Source of the DNA: Flavipsychrobacter sp.
GTDB lineage: Bacteria; Bacteroidota; Bacteroidia; Chitinophagales; Chitinophagaceae
Direction of reading: 5' to 3'
DNA length: 55,129 bases
Assembly: GCA_016786565.1 (NCBI GenBank)
Contig: JAEUVY010000034.1
Span: forward strand, 1 to 55,129
Below are positions 40,844 through 50,765 of the stretch, piece after piece. Each line of letters opens with the position of its first letter. The stretch's first letter is position 1. Both the position numbers and the translations under genes were made by a program. Below the pieces are notes generated by a model. It was not told the DNA's origin, did no database searches, and was given only the letters and a program-made list of their open reading frames with translations.

Positions 40844-43800
40844 TTAATCACCTATTACAAAGTGGAACACCTTCTGGTCGTTGCCACCGCTCACGCGCAG
40901 CATGTAGGTACCATTGGCAATTCCTTTGTCCATTTTCACCTGATGTTCTATCACACCACCTTTTGCCACTGCTGTTCCTTTGTGAACCACCTGACCCAGT
41001 ACGTTCACTACTTCGTAAGAGATAGTGCCGCTCGCGTTGTTCACAGTGCCGCTCAGGGTAAAGTTACCCGTGTTAGGGTTAGGGAACAGGCTCAGAGAGT
41101 TGATCTTATCAACCGGTGTGTTCACTTCCAGGTAGTCGCCTATGATGATGATCCTGTTGCTTGTACCTATAGAACCGGTCTCACATGGAGGATTACCATT
41201 CACCATACAGTACACAGTGTCGTTGTCATAAACGGCACGTGTGAATGAGTTGTTCGTAGCACCTGCAATAGGCTGGCCATCAACCATCCACTGATAAGTG
41301 GCGGCAGTACCACCCGATGTCACCAGTGAGTTGAAGGTGATGATATGACCAAGATAGTTGCCGGTTGTGTAAGTCTCACCACCAATCGTTGCTGTAGGAG
41401 CAGAAGTAGTGATGTTGACAACCGGAGCTACGTTAGGATAAACGTTGAGCGCCATATCTACATAAGCAGGAGTTGGTGCAGAGCAGATATCCAGACTGTT
41501 GAACAGGAATACCCTGATCACGTCGCCATGGTTCGGTGTGTACGTGAACACACTATCATAAACAGTAGCCGTATCAAAACTCAGTCCATGATTCTGCCAT
41601 TCATATTTAGGAGCCGCACCACCATTCACACCATGTGCTGTGAAGGTAACAGGAACACCTTTACACAGAGTATCCATTGACGGAGTGCGTGTGAGTGTTA
41701 CTGAAAGCGGCACAGGATTGGTTACTGTGAAAGGCTTCGTACGATAACAACCTGAAATAGCTGTGTAGGTGATGGTTGTAGAACCTGTGCTAACACCTGT
41801 TACATCACCGGTAGCTGCTACCGCTGACGCGATCAGGGAGTTGGCACTACTCCATACACCACCTGTAGATGAAGTGGTCATGGTAGTTGTGCGACCAGGA
41901 CAGATGCTGTTGAGACCTGAGATAATACCAGGCAGTGTATCCACGATGATCGGCGCGCGTGCGTCACAGCCATTTGGCATAGTGTACGTAACCACGTTCA
42001 CCGCACCTACGGTAAGACCGGTAATAAAACCAGTTGATGAAATAGATGCAGGACCAACTATTGTCCATACCCCACCCGGAGACGCATTGAACACGGTAGT
42101 CGTAGAGCTGCCGTCACAAATTGTGATACCACCTGTTATTGGTGGCGGCGACTGACGCACTGTTACTGTATATACAGCCGCGTTACAAGCCAATGTTGCA
42201 TAAGAGATAGTAGCTGTGCCACCCACAACACCTGTAACAATACCGGTTGAAGCACCTACTGTAGCGACAGAAGGGTTGCTTGAGGTCCATGTACCACCCG
42301 GAGTACCATTGGTAAGCGTGATGGTGTGGCCCGAACAAACTGTATTAGTACCGGAAATAGTTGTTGGTGCCGTGCTTATGAACATAGGCGCGGTAGTGGT
42401 ACAACCGTTAGGCGTTGTATAAGTGATCGTCACCGCACCTGCAGCAGCCAAACCGGTAGCAACACCCGATGTAGAACCCACCAGAATAATACCCGGCAAA
42501 CTGCTCTGCCATGTACCACCAGTGATCGAATTTGTTAGTGTAACTGACTGACCCTGACATACAACCGGACCGCCAAGAATTGGGCCAGCTGCAGGGAAGA
42601 TAGTAACCGTATTAGTGCGTATGCATCCTGTTGCGGTGAATCGGTAAGTGATAACTGCGCTACCACCTGAAACACCTGTGTAGATACCTGTAGTTGATCC
42701 GATAGAAGCTATTAGCGGGCTTCCGCTGATCCATGTACCGCCTGTAGAAGTGGTCCTCAGTGTGTCGAACTTTCCTTCACACAGGAACAGCGGACCTGTA
42801 ATAGCATTCGGTGTCGGGTTTACTGTGATGACCCTGAGTACGGGAGAACAACCTGAGATAGAATAAGAGATAACTGATGTACCGGGTGATATACCTGAAA
42901 CAACACCGGTAGATGGATCAACTGTACCGACCGTTGGGTTAGAACTGGACCACGAACCACCCGGAGTAGCATTTGACAATGACATGGTGAGATTAGGACA
43001 TGCAGATGCAGGACCGGTGATAGCACCCGGAGGCGTTACCACAGTAACATTTGCAAAGGTGCGGCAACCTGTAGGCAGTTGGTAAGTGATGTTGGAAGTA
43101 CCACCGCTCACACCTGTCAGCACACCCGTAGCCAGACCAATTGTTGCTACTGACGTAGTGCCGCTCGACCATGTACCACCCGTAGAGGTGCTGCTGAGTG
43201 TAGTAGATGTACCTGCACATACGGTCAGCAATCCGCTGATGGCAGCCGGAGTAGGGTTAACCGTAAGCGTGAGGTTATATGTTGTAGCACAACCTGTAGT
43301 TGAGTTCCTTACAACCAGTGTTCCGAAGAAGCTGGCAGCAGGCAGTGCTGCAGGCACGTTTGCAATGATCGGGCTTGCAGGCAGAGCCGCAAATGTTGGC
43401 TGAGGCACAGGACCCGCCGGCGACCATGTAAGCATGTACTGGTTAGGCGCACCCGTTGTACCCGAATAAGTATATGGTACAGGTGTTGAGATAGCAGGGT
43501 TGAAACACACCTGATTGCTCAACGTAAGACCATTCAGTGTAACAGCGTTGACAGTAAATGAGTTTGGAGTGGTTGGCGGAGTTGTGATCGTATTTACGTC
43601 CACAGCCGAAAGACCCGCTTCAGGAGAACCGAAAGTAGTACCTGTGGTTGTCTGCGAAATAACGAAGTATTGGATCACATCGCCGGCAGTAACACCACCC
43701 AACAAAGAGTAATCGAATATGCAACGCCAGTTACTGATGGTAGCCGTGCTACCGGTGAGTGGCGTGCCCGCTACACTCACCCATGGGCCTGTGCCTTTGC

Positions 43801-45460
43801 GATAGTAAAGACGCGTCATCAGTGGACCGGCCAATGCCACACCACCAGGCGACTGAACTGCTACAGGTGTCAATGTATCGAACAGGCTGTTACAGCTGTT
43901 ACCTTTTACGGTGTACGTTACTTTGTTGGCGAGTTCATGTGCACCTACAGTAGGAGCAGTAGCACTGCGGTTCACGTTATCAATATCGGTAGTGATAGCA
44001 GGAGCTGCTATCGGTGTACCGGCTGCCAACGGGAAGTTAGGAGCCACGATCTGCAGATGCAGGTCGGTGCTGGACACAAACACAGGGTTGATGTTCAGTG
44101 AGTTCAGGTTGTTACCGAAGCCCGTTTGCATTGCTGCAAGCGTGGTGCGCGCAATACCGCCCACAAAGCCGAGGTTACCCGATGTAGCGAAGTAATCATT
44201 ATAGTCCATACCGGGGAAACTTGCCGCAGCGATCACCGAGTACACAGAATAACAACCACCTACTGTTTGTGTGTTCACAAAAATATTGTCCTTCAGGTTT
44301 ATTGGTCCTGTAGCAGTGCCGCTGGCACAGAAAGCCGCCGAAGTACCGGTAGCATTCGTCTGGCTAACAGACATGTTCACTGAGTTATGGTAGCAATTGA
44401 TAGTACCACCGGAGTTGTCCAGGATACCATGACCATTGTTAATGAGGACAGCGTTACCAACACCTGTAATATTCGAAATAAAGTTGTTGAAAACGTTCAC
44501 ACTGCCGCCCGCGTTCACGCTGAGGAAAATGCCCTCTGCCGCGGGTGACGCACCGGCAAAAGTGTTTGAGACATTGCTGATCTTGTTGCCCGATATAGTA
44601 GCGTTGGTACCAACAAATGAGAGTGTGATACCTGCTGCCTGTGTAGTACCGTTGATGGTGATGTTATCGATCACGTTGTTGGTGATCTGGGCATTAGATG
44701 TATTGTTCAGATGGGCACCTGTAAAACCCAGATTCGTCATGCTATTGCCGGTAACAACCCAGTTGTCATCAACTGCCGGAGCCGCATTACCAAACACATA
44801 AATGCCTGTCTGCGCCTGAGAGAATGAACAGTTCTGGATCGTATTGTTACTGTTGGCTACTGTAGCTGCCGCAAACAGCGCAGCAGATCCGTTTCCTGAT
44901 GTAACAGCGATACCAATGGTAGTGCCCGACTGCAGGAAGTTGATATTCTTAAGGGTATTGCCGGTAGCACCCAATGTAGGGTTGTTACCAAAACGCAGTA
45001 CCGATGAGTTTGCTGTGAAAGTTGTGTTACGGATCGTGAGGTCCTTTGTGGTGCCGCCCACGGTGTTAGAGCCGTCGATCGTTACGTTGCTGGCACCAAA
45101 CAGGTGAATCACCGCGTTGTTGGCGATGTTGCCCTGTATCGTTGGTGTAGTTGACGCGGCGGGCTTTATCAGCACCGATGTGTAGCTGGCAGGGGCCGTC
45201 GGGGCATTCAATACCGCAGGTGTCGCACCTTCATTAGTACCCGCGGCACCAATAGTGATGGTGATAGCACCCGTGTGCGTACCTGCATTGATCGCGTTGA
45301 ACGCCAAACGAAGCGAGGTGTATGCCGTAGGGCCGGGGCCCAGGCCTGTAGCGGTTACTGTGGCCTGGCCATGAGCGCTGATCACACTAAGCATAACAAG
45401 AACACTGCACAACAGCATCTTTGCAATACCGTTCATCGATCCGATAAAACTTCTTTTCAT
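40844..45460 (-). CDS. large T9SS type A surface protein with beta-helix and seven Ig-like repeats
   Basis: 1,538 residues. Signal peptide (LLCSVLVMLSVISAHGQ), a right-handed beta-helix region (about 95-400) with NxxIxxxxIxNI ladders, a strand-rich middle, then seven tandem BIG2-like repeats of about 72 residues (about 745-1255), each with a conserved STGGTWSS..P.VATVGxxTGxVTGVSxGxxxITY pattern. Two further Ig-like modules follow. The last ~80 residues (SLSLFPNPNTGNFTLSG ... GTYMLRVSG ... KVFHFVIGD) are the type A T9SS sorting domain. It is probably a cell-surface adhesin. The repeated DNA could change copy number by recombination. Confidence 0.9.
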   Translation of the reverse strand: MKRSFIGSMNGIAKMLLCSVLVMLSVISAHGQATVTATGLGPGPTAYTSLRLAFNAINAGTHTGAITITIGAAGTNEGATPAVLNAPTAPASYTSVLIKPAASTTPTIQGNIANNAVIHLFGASNVTIDGSNTVGGTTKDLTIRNTTFTANSSVLRFGNNPTLGATGNTLKNINFLQSGTTIGIAVTSGNGSAALFAAATVANSNNTIQNCSFSQAQTGIYVFGNAAPAVDDNWVVTGNSMTNLGFTGAHLNNTSNAQITNNVIDNITINGTTQAAGITLSFVGTNATISGNKISNVSNTFAGASPAAEGIFLSVNAGGSVNVFNNFISNITGVGNAVLINNGHGILDNSGGTINCYHNSVNMSVSQTNATGTSAAFCASGTATGPINLKDNIFVNTQTVGGCYSVYSVIAAASFPGMDYNDYFATSGNLGFVGGIARTTLAAMQTGFGNNLNSLNINPVFVSSTDLHLQIVAPNFPLAAGTPIAAPAITTDIDNVNRSATAPTVGAHELANKVTYTVKGNSCNSLFDTLTPVAVQSPGGVALAGPLMTRLYYRKGTGPWVSVAGTPLTGSTATISNWRCIFDYSLLGGVTAGDVIQYFVISQTTTGTTFGSPEAGLSAVDVNTITTPPTTPNSFTVNAVTLNGLTLSNQVCFNPAISTPVPYTYSGTTGAPNQYMLTWSPAGPVPQPTFAALPASPIIANVPAALPAASFFGTLVVRNSTTGCATTYNLTLTVNPTPAAISGLLTVCAGTSTTLSSTSTGGTWSSGTTSVATIGLATGVLTGVSGGTSNITYQLPTGCRTFANVTVVTPPGAITGPASACPNLTMSLSNATPGGSWSSSNPTVGTVDPSTGVVSGISPGTSVISYSISGCSPVLRVITVNPTPNAITGPLFLCEGKFDTLRTTSTGGTWISGSPLIASIGSTTGIYTGVSGGSAVITYRFTATGCIRTNTVTIFPAAGPILGGPVVCQGQSVTLTNSITGGTWQSSLPGIILVGSTSGVATGLAAAGAVTITYTTPNGCTTTAPMFISTAPTTISGTNTVCSGHTITLTNGTPGGTWTSSNPSVATVGASTGIVTGVVGGTATISYATLACNAAVYTVTVRQSPPPITGGITICDGSSTTTVFNASPGGVWTIVGPASISSTGFITGLTVGAVNVVTYTMPNGCDARAPIIVDTLPGIISGLNSICPGRTTTMTTSSTGGVWSSANSLIASAVAATGDVTGVSTGSTTITYTAISGCYRTKPFTVTNPVPLSVTLTRTPSMDTLCKGVPVTFTAHGVNGGAAPKYEWQNHGLSFDTATVYDSVFTYTPNHGDVIRVFLFNSLDICSAPTPAYVDMALNVYPNVAPVVNITTSAPTATIGGETYTTGNYLGHIITFNSLVTSGGTAATYQWMVDGQPIAGATNNSFTRAVYDNDTVYCMVNGNPPCETGSIGTSNRIIIIGDYLEVNTPVDKINSLSLFPNPNTGNFTLSGTVNNASGTISYEVVNVLGQVVHKGTAVAKGGVIEHQVKMDKGIANGTYMLRVSGGNDQKVFHFVIGD

Positions 45461-45512
45461 ATCAAATAATTAAAAAAATCTATATATAGTTATACAGGAT
45501 AATTAGTAACTC

Positions 45513-45542
45513 CAAAAATAACATTTTTTTTATACCATACAA
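45513..45542 (-). promoter_or_regulatory. promoter of the T9SS adhesin gene
   Basis: TTG (45540-45542, minus strand), 19-bp spacer, TATTTTTG (45513-45520). The leader is about 50 nt, AT-rich. Confidence 0.65.
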
Positions 45543-45712
45543 TCCTTTTCCTAAAAAACGATGTTTTATAAGCATCCCACCCCTTCAGGAACAGGAAAAT
45601 ATTGCATTTAGTTAATAGTTGGCGTAATTATTATATGTAAACACAACACCTTCTCTTGTATGGCGTATACACAAGACAAAATGTTAGCTAAAACCGTTGG
45701 GATGATGGTCAA

Positions 45713-46726
45713 CTACCCCGTTATACTCCTGAACCAGGTATAACGCAGGGCCATCTCGGCCAGCAAAAACACAATTGCCAGCAGGGCGAACGGGAAGAAT
45801 AATTCGGAATAGTGTTTGAACGAGGTGATATCCACCTTGGTCTTTTCCATCTTGTCTATGTCGTCATAGATGCTGGAAAGCGACCGGTTGCCTGTGGCGC
45901 GGAAGTATTTACCACCCGTTTCAGCGGCCATGCGCTTCATCAGCGGCTCATCTATCTCCACCGGCACCATCTGCTTCTGTATGCCGAACGGGGTTTGCAC
46001 CGGCATAGGTGCCTGCCCCATACTGCCCACACCTATGGTATAAATACGCACCTTATAGGCCTTGGCTATCTCCAGCGCGGTGCTGGGGTCTATGATACCT
46101 GTGTTGTTCACACCATCGGTCATTAATATTACCACACGGCTTTTGCCCTTGGTGTTGCGCAATCTGTCCACAGCCGTGGCAAGCCCCATACCTATTGAGG
46201 TACCATCGGCCACCATGCCGTTGCGTATCTGATTCACCTGATTCTTCAGTACGCTGTGGTCTATTGTAATGGGGCACATTGTAAAACTCTCACCGCCAAA
46301 TATCACCAGACCCATCCTGTCGGTGGGACGCTGGTCTATAAACTTCAGCGCCTGCGCCTTGGCTGCTTCTATACGATTAGGTTTAAAATCCTCGGCCAGC
46401 ATACTACCCGATACGTCCATACTCAGCACCATGTCTATGCCCTCACTATCTACGTTCTCGGTAGTGTTGCTGCTTTGTGGACGCGCCAGTGCAACGATAA
46501 GACTGATCAATGCCAGCACGCGCAACACAAAAAGGACAGGGCGCAAACGGGCCTTACCGCCTGCCATAGCCGGATTGATACCGCCCAGCGTAGTGAGGCG
46601 CATGGCGGGGTTATCATTCTTCTTGCTGCGCATTTGCCACCATATCATCACAGGTATCAGCAGCAGCAACCCGAAAAACCACGGATGGGCAAACGTCATG
46701 TGCTTCCAGTCCATCAAATTCATCAT
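45713..46726 (-). CDS. von Willebrand factor A domain membrane protein, BatA-like
   Basis: 337 residues: an N-terminal membrane segment (HPWFFGLLLLIPVMIWW), a second at about 60-80, a VWA domain with an intact MIDAS (DVSGSM near residue 105, then TDGVNNTG), and a C-terminal membrane segment (FPFALLAIVFLLAEMALRYTW). This is the BatA architecture of the Bacteroidota aerotolerance operon. Its start overlaps the stop of the preceding gene (ATGA). The Bat proteins are thought to form a MoxR-linked envelope complex; the exact function is unknown. Confidence 0.88.
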   Translation of the reverse strand: MMNLMDWKHMTFAHPWFFGLLLLIPVMIWWQMRSKKNDNPAMRLTTLGGINPAMAGGKARLRPVLFVLRVLALISLIVALARPQSSNTTENVDSEGIDMVLSMDVSGSMLAEDFKPNRIEAAKAQALKFIDQRPTDRMGLVIFGGESFTMCPITIDHSVLKNQVNQIRNGMVADGTSIGMGLATAVDRLRNTKGKSRVVILMTDGVNNTGIIDPSTALEIAKAYKVRIYTIGVGSMGQAPMPVQTPFGIQKQMVPVEIDEPLMKRMAAETGGKYFRATGNRSLSSIYDDIDKMEKTKVDITSFKHYSELFFPFALLAIVFLLAEMALRYTWFRSITG

Positions 46727-47688
46727 ACAGTCGGCTCGGTTGGGTTGGGTGTAGCAGTTACAACAGGTTTCGAATTCATTACCAGTTCTATGGCCTTGCT
46801 CATGACCATGGTGTGTTCCTGAGGCAGCGGCTGCGCCTTGGCAAACTTAGCCAGATCGGCAGTGGTGAGTATGGTGCTGAGGTGCGCGTGATGCGGCTGC
46901 AGCTCTCGGTGCATCTGCGCCTTATACAGCAACTCATCAGTCGTCAGTTCCATTGCAGGCGTGTTAAAACGCTCTTCTATATAGGTACGCACTATATCGG
47001 TAAGCTCCACATAATATTCCTTCACCTTTTGGTTCTGCCACAGTTGTTTGGTCTCCAGTTCGTGCAGCAGGCGCAGTGTTTTTTCCTGCAGCGATTCTTT
47101 AGGTCCCTCAGGCACCACAGGCACGGGTTTGGGCCTGCGCACCAGGTACACTACCAGCGCTATGATGGCAATGAGCAGTGCCGCCCCGCCAACAAAATAC
47201 CAGATATAGTCGCGCCAATCCCAGGGCACTTCCATCACGCCTTTAATGGGTTTAAACGCCTGCGTGGTATCTACAGCCACCGTCTGCACGGTCAGCAAAA
47301 AAGAATCGGTCTGAATAGTATAGGGGTCGCCATTGGTAGCAATTGCCGGGAACACGAACGAAGGCACTTTGAACGCGCCCGAATCAAAACCCGTGATGAT
47401 GAGCCGCTGCTTGTACGTAACACGGTCGCCGGCGGTTATGGTGTCAATCTTTCCGCGTTCCACCACCTCCAGATGATTGAACGTATCGGGGATAGTGGTC
47501 CACTCTACCCTGCCTGCGGCGGGTTTGTTCGTCACCTCCAGAAACAAACGCACCTGGTCGCCCACCACTATCTGGCGGGCATCCATGCGCGCAGTAGCAG
47601 TGGCATCGGGCTGCGCCATAGCGCCCTGCCCCCACAGCAACAAAACCAGCAACAGCAGCGCCCTTGCAGCACTGCCGCATCCGTTCAT
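46723..47688 (-). CDS. Bat-operon membrane protein with an N-terminal BatD-like Ig domain
   Basis: 321 residues from MNGCGSAARALLLLVLLLWGQGAMAQ, a signal peptide; an ATG nine codons upstream (47715) is the alternative. The periplasmic part (about 30-165) is a strand-rich BatD-like domain (MDARQIVVGDQVRLFLEVTN ... GFDSGAFKVPSF). A membrane segment (YFVGGAALLIAIIALVVYLV) follows, then a helical cytosolic tail with EYYVELTDIVRTYIEERFN, typical of the DUF4381-like protein of this operon. It is translationally coupled to the BatA-like gene. Confidence 0.82.
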   Translation of the reverse strand: MNGCGSAARALLLLVLLLWGQGAMAQPDATATARMDARQIVVGDQVRLFLEVTNKPAAGRVEWTTIPDTFNHLEVVERGKIDTITAGDRVTYKQRLIITGFDSGAFKVPSFVFPAIATNGDPYTIQTDSFLLTVQTVAVDTTQAFKPIKGVMEVPWDWRDYIWYFVGGAALLIAIIALVVYLVRRPKPVPVVPEGPKESLQEKTLRLLHELETKQLWQNQKVKEYYVELTDIVRTYIEERFNTPAMELTTDELLYKAQMHRELQPHHAHLSTILTTADLAKFAKAQPLPQEHTMVMSKAIELVMNSKPVVTATPNPTEPTV

Positions 47689-47812
47689 ACTATTGAATCT
47701 CTTTTCAGTTTCCATTTTTTGTTTTGTCTTTCACACCCCCAAAACCACACCGCCACACAACACAACCTATTAACCCTTTAACCTATTACCATTTTATCCC
47801 CACCCAAAACAC

Positions 47813-47844
47813 CTCCCTCTCCCTCGGAGAGGGCCGGGGAGAGG
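47813..47844. repeat. short imperfect palindromic repeat after the DUF58 gene
   Basis: ccctct (47815-47820) with agaggg (47828-47833), and ctctccc (47817-47823) with gggagag (47837-47843), abutting the DUF58 stop codon. The rest of the gap to 47715 is low-complexity, CCC- and TTAACC-rich. Confidence 0.55.
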
Positions 47845-48714
47845 TCAACGCCCCTTAAAGAACCCCTGCAGTATCTTCACATAATCCTCATCGGTGCGCA
47901 CATGCATCAGCGATGCACCACTCTTCCTGAAGGCCTGCATACAGTACTTGTAGCGCTGATCAAACGCCGACTCGTACTGATACTTCACCTGCTTGTCTTC
48001 GGTATCTATCCAGAAGTGTTGTTTCGTTTCCGCGTCCATCACCTGCACAAGGCCGGCCTTCGGCATCTCGCGGTCATACTTGTCATATACGTGCATGCCC
48101 ACAAGGTCATGACGGCGTGCGGCCAGTTGCAGCGCATGGTCGTAGGGCTTGCTAACAAAATCGCTCAGCAGAAAAGTGATGGAGCGCTTCTTCATCACAT
48201 TGTTCAGAAACTCCAGCGCCGCGCCCACATTTGTCTCGCTATTGCTTTGTGCCGGTTCCAGCGCTATCAGCTCGCGGATGATGCGCAATATATGCCCCTT
48301 ACCCTTCTTGGGTGGTATGTACTTATCTACCTTATCGCTGAAGAAGATGACCCCCACCTTGTCATTGTTGGTAGTGGCCGAGAACGACAGCACCGCACCC
48401 AACTCTGTAATGAGGTCGCGCTTCAGTTGTTTCTGCGTGCCGAACAGTGAACTGTTGCTGATATCCACCAACAACATCATTATCAGTTCGCGCTCCTCTT
48501 CAAACACCTTTACAAAGGGCGTAGAGAAACGTGCCGTCACGTTCCAGTCTATGAACTTCACATCGTCGCCGGGGGTGTATTCGCGCACCTCGCTGAACGA
48601 CATCCCCCTGCCCTTGAACGTAGAGTGATATTCGCCCGCGAAGATATGATTGCTCAACCCCTTCGTTTTGATCTCTATCCGCCTTACCTTCTTTAGTATC
48701 TCAGCCGTTGTCAT
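47845..48714 (-). CDS. DUF58 domain protein of the Bat operon
   Basis: 289 residues, soluble. The DUF58 signature is GRGMSFSEVREYTPGDDVKFIDWNVTARF, followed by a VWA-like fold with LLVDISNSSLFG, a MIDAS-like DxSxS. DUF58 proteins work with MoxR ATPases and VWA proteins; no moxR lies upstream in this window, where a 381-nt gap and the GT9/FkbM gene occur instead. About 130 nt with palindromic repeats separate it from the next Bat gene. Confidence 0.9.
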   Translation of the reverse strand: MTTAEILKKVRRIEIKTKGLSNHIFAGEYHSTFKGRGMSFSEVREYTPGDDVKFIDWNVTARFSTPFVKVFEEERELIMMLLVDISNSSLFGTQKQLKRDLITELGAVLSFSATTNNDKVGVIFFSDKVDKYIPPKKGKGHILRIIRELIALEPAQSNSETNVGAALEFLNNVMKKRSITFLLSDFVSKPYDHALQLAARRHDLVGMHVYDKYDREMPKAGLVQVMDAETKQHFWIDTEDKQVKYQYESAFDQRYKYCMQAFRKSGASLMHVRTDEDYVKILQGFFKGR

Positions 48715-49095
48715 TGCGTTGCGTCAAACATACACATTCGAAAGCTAAATATAGCCCGCCCGTCAACCAATTGTCGGCACCGGGCGTTTTTCAACGTGTT
48801 ATATGGCAAAAATAACCGTAACAACCCAACCGAGGGAGTACTAAATACTTAAAATTTTCTGAAAATATCAGAGGGGGGATGCAGTAACAACGAACTAAAA
48901 AAATAAATTCTTTGTCACCGGCTACATATCTCCGTGGCATCGTCCGTTGTGTCACTCCCTTGTACGTTCGGGGCTATGAGCGGCTATACCGTACAAATCC
49001 AGCAAACAAGTCAAAAGCTACTCATTTCTACAGCCCCCCTCGGTCACAAAGTCTGCCGTATAGCAACATAAATGCTCGTTTTCGGGGCTTTATAC
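48715..49095. other. intergenic gap without recognised gene
   Basis: 381 nt between the GT9/FkbM stop and the DUF58 start. It contains cccgcccgtcaacc...caccgggcg at 48756-48787, a weak hairpin, a short G-run near 48873 and no credible coding frame or RNA gene that I recognise. Confidence 0.5.
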
Positions 49096-50721
49096 CTATT
49101 TCCTGATGTAAATGGTGTTTGCTTCATAGTCAAACCCATTCAACTGAAAAGCACCCTCCAATTCAACAAAACCCCGTTCAGCCAAATAGCTGTCTATTTC
49201 GGCCTTCAGCGTGTGGCCTTCATAATACGGCTTCAGACCCACCTCTGTCATAATGATCTTTGTGCGCTTCAAAAGTTGTTCGGCTCCCTTTAGTACCAAC
49301 AGTTCTGCGCCCTGCACATCCATCCACATAATGTCTATTTGCTCCACACCATTTTCTGCAGCCCACGTATCCGGTTTTGTTCCAATTACCGTTATTTCTT
49401 CCTGCACCAGTTCCTGATTAAATGGAGTGCCGTTCAGCCCTTCCATAAACCGCATCATCGACGATGCACCTACATTCGGAGTCGAGCTTAATTCAGGCAC
49501 CACCGGATAAAAAGGAATTTCCCCATCCGTGTCGCACAAGGCTACCTTATGTACCCTGATCCGCTTTTTAAAATCTTCCGGTATCTTTTCCATTGTCGCC
49601 AAACATTCATTGTAAGACCCTGGCACAGGCTCAAACGCGTCTATGCGCGCATGTGGAAAAATATTTGCAAATTCCACGCTTTGCCACAGGTCGCGGCTAC
49701 CAATGTCAAGTATGTGTTTCACATCCGTCAGCTCCACCTTATCTATCAGGTGCAGCAGCCTGTTAGCAACCATACTCCTGTTCTTCGCGTCATGCCTTAT
49801 TCTGTCGGCAACAGTAAACGTGTGCGCGCCACCATATCGTGCATCCGGCTGCTGCGAAAGAAGGTAAATGATCTGTTTGGCGTTGAATATCTCATTTTCG
49901 TGATTATACGGAAACTCCGTGGGCTGCCCGGTAATATTGTAGCGGGTAAATACTGAATGGCGCAGTTCAGGTCTGTTAGGTGGTTCTGCCGCAATGATAT
50001 TGGTATGTAGGTCGTAACCAAACTGAGACGGCGTGTTACCCACCCAGCATACTACCGACGGCATACCCAATGCCGCTGCTGTGTGTTGACAAAAGCTATC
50101 TATAAACAGCCGCTTACTACTAAGCGTTATTAGCGTAGCTACCGCCCTGAAGTCCGCTTGCAGCGGAGTAGTATTCTGCAGGGCAGGCTGGTCATTCCTA
50201 CGGATGTGCACAACATTGTATTGCTGCGCAAAGGCATCCACTACCTGCTGGGCTGTGCCCAACGGCAGGTCGCGTGTCCAAGAATATTTGGACGCCTGAC
50301 TGGGTGCTCCACCATTGGTCTGTATCAGCATTATGGGCTTCTGCGACCCGAAATGTGCAGCATAGTGTTCCCGCTCGCGCTGATTAATGTACAATTCAGG
50401 ATATTCCCCGTTATATGCCACGCCAAACATGCGGCACCACACCTCTATCAGGTGGCCTTCCATGTTAATGAAAGCACTATCGGAATATGGATTGTGCAGG
50501 AAAGTGCGCACCTTCTGTCCGGCAATGTGGTCCTGATAGAAATAATTCAGGTTATTGAAATTGAATACCCTGTCCACATTGGGATTGCAAAGAAAAACTT
50601 CGGGATAACCTGTTATTACAAATAGCTGATCTTCGGGATATTGTTTTTTTATTGCCTTACATACTGCGGTGGCCATAATACTCTTACCTATTCCACCGTC
50701 TATCTGGAATATTATCTTCAT
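49096..50721 (-). CDS. fusion protein: GT9-like glycosyltransferase and FkbM family methyltransferase
   Basis: 541 residues. Residues 1-290 resemble heptosyltransferase-like GT9 proteins: IIFQIDGGIGKSIMATAV at the N-terminus, IMLIQTNGGAPSQASKYSWTRDLPL, and SSKRLFIDSFCQHTAAALGMPSVVCWVGNTPSQFGY for the sugar-nucleotide domain. Residues about 320-541 are an FkbM SAM-dependent methyltransferase: HILDIGSRDLWQSVEFANIFPHARIDAFEPVP (SAM-binding), then VEQIDIMWMDVQGAELLVLKGAEQLL, the family core. One chain may add and O-methylate a sugar. It follows the NHL-repeat T9SS gene by 44 nt, so it could act on the products of that operon. Confidence 0.82.
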   Translation of the reverse strand: MKIIFQIDGGIGKSIMATAVCKAIKKQYPEDQLFVITGYPEVFLCNPNVDRVFNFNNLNYFYQDHIAGQKVRTFLHNPYSDSAFINMEGHLIEVWCRMFGVAYNGEYPELYINQREREHYAAHFGSQKPIMLIQTNGGAPSQASKYSWTRDLPLGTAQQVVDAFAQQYNVVHIRRNDQPALQNTTPLQADFRAVATLITLSSKRLFIDSFCQHTAAALGMPSVVCWVGNTPSQFGYDLHTNIIAAEPPNRPELRHSVFTRYNITGQPTEFPYNHENEIFNAKQIIYLLSQQPDARYGGAHTFTVADRIRHDAKNRSMVANRLLHLIDKVELTDVKHILDIGSRDLWQSVEFANIFPHARIDAFEPVPGSYNECLATMEKIPEDFKKRIRVHKVALCDTDGEIPFYPVVPELSSTPNVGASSMMRFMEGLNGTPFNQELVQEEITVIGTKPDTWAAENGVEQIDIMWMDVQGAELLVLKGAEQLLKRTKIIMTEVGLKPYYEGHTLKAEIDSYLAERGFVELEGAFQLNGFDYEANTIYIRK

Positions 50722-50765
50722 CGTGACTTAGTGTTGATTTATTTGTCTTAGTTTCTTGTTATTTT

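Noticed and set aside
40844..45460. Antisense frames in the T9SS adhesin region
   Set aside because: All are short and arise from the Thr/Gly/Ser-rich repeat coding strand.
48756..48787. Hairpin in the DUF58 upstream gap as a riboswitch
   Set aside because: It has only one weak stem and no recognisable aptamer core.
48912..49106. A 64-codon frame in the gap between the DUF58 and GT9/FkbM genes
   Set aside because: No promoter, conserved motif or plausible composition, and it overlaps the end of the GT9/FkbM gene.
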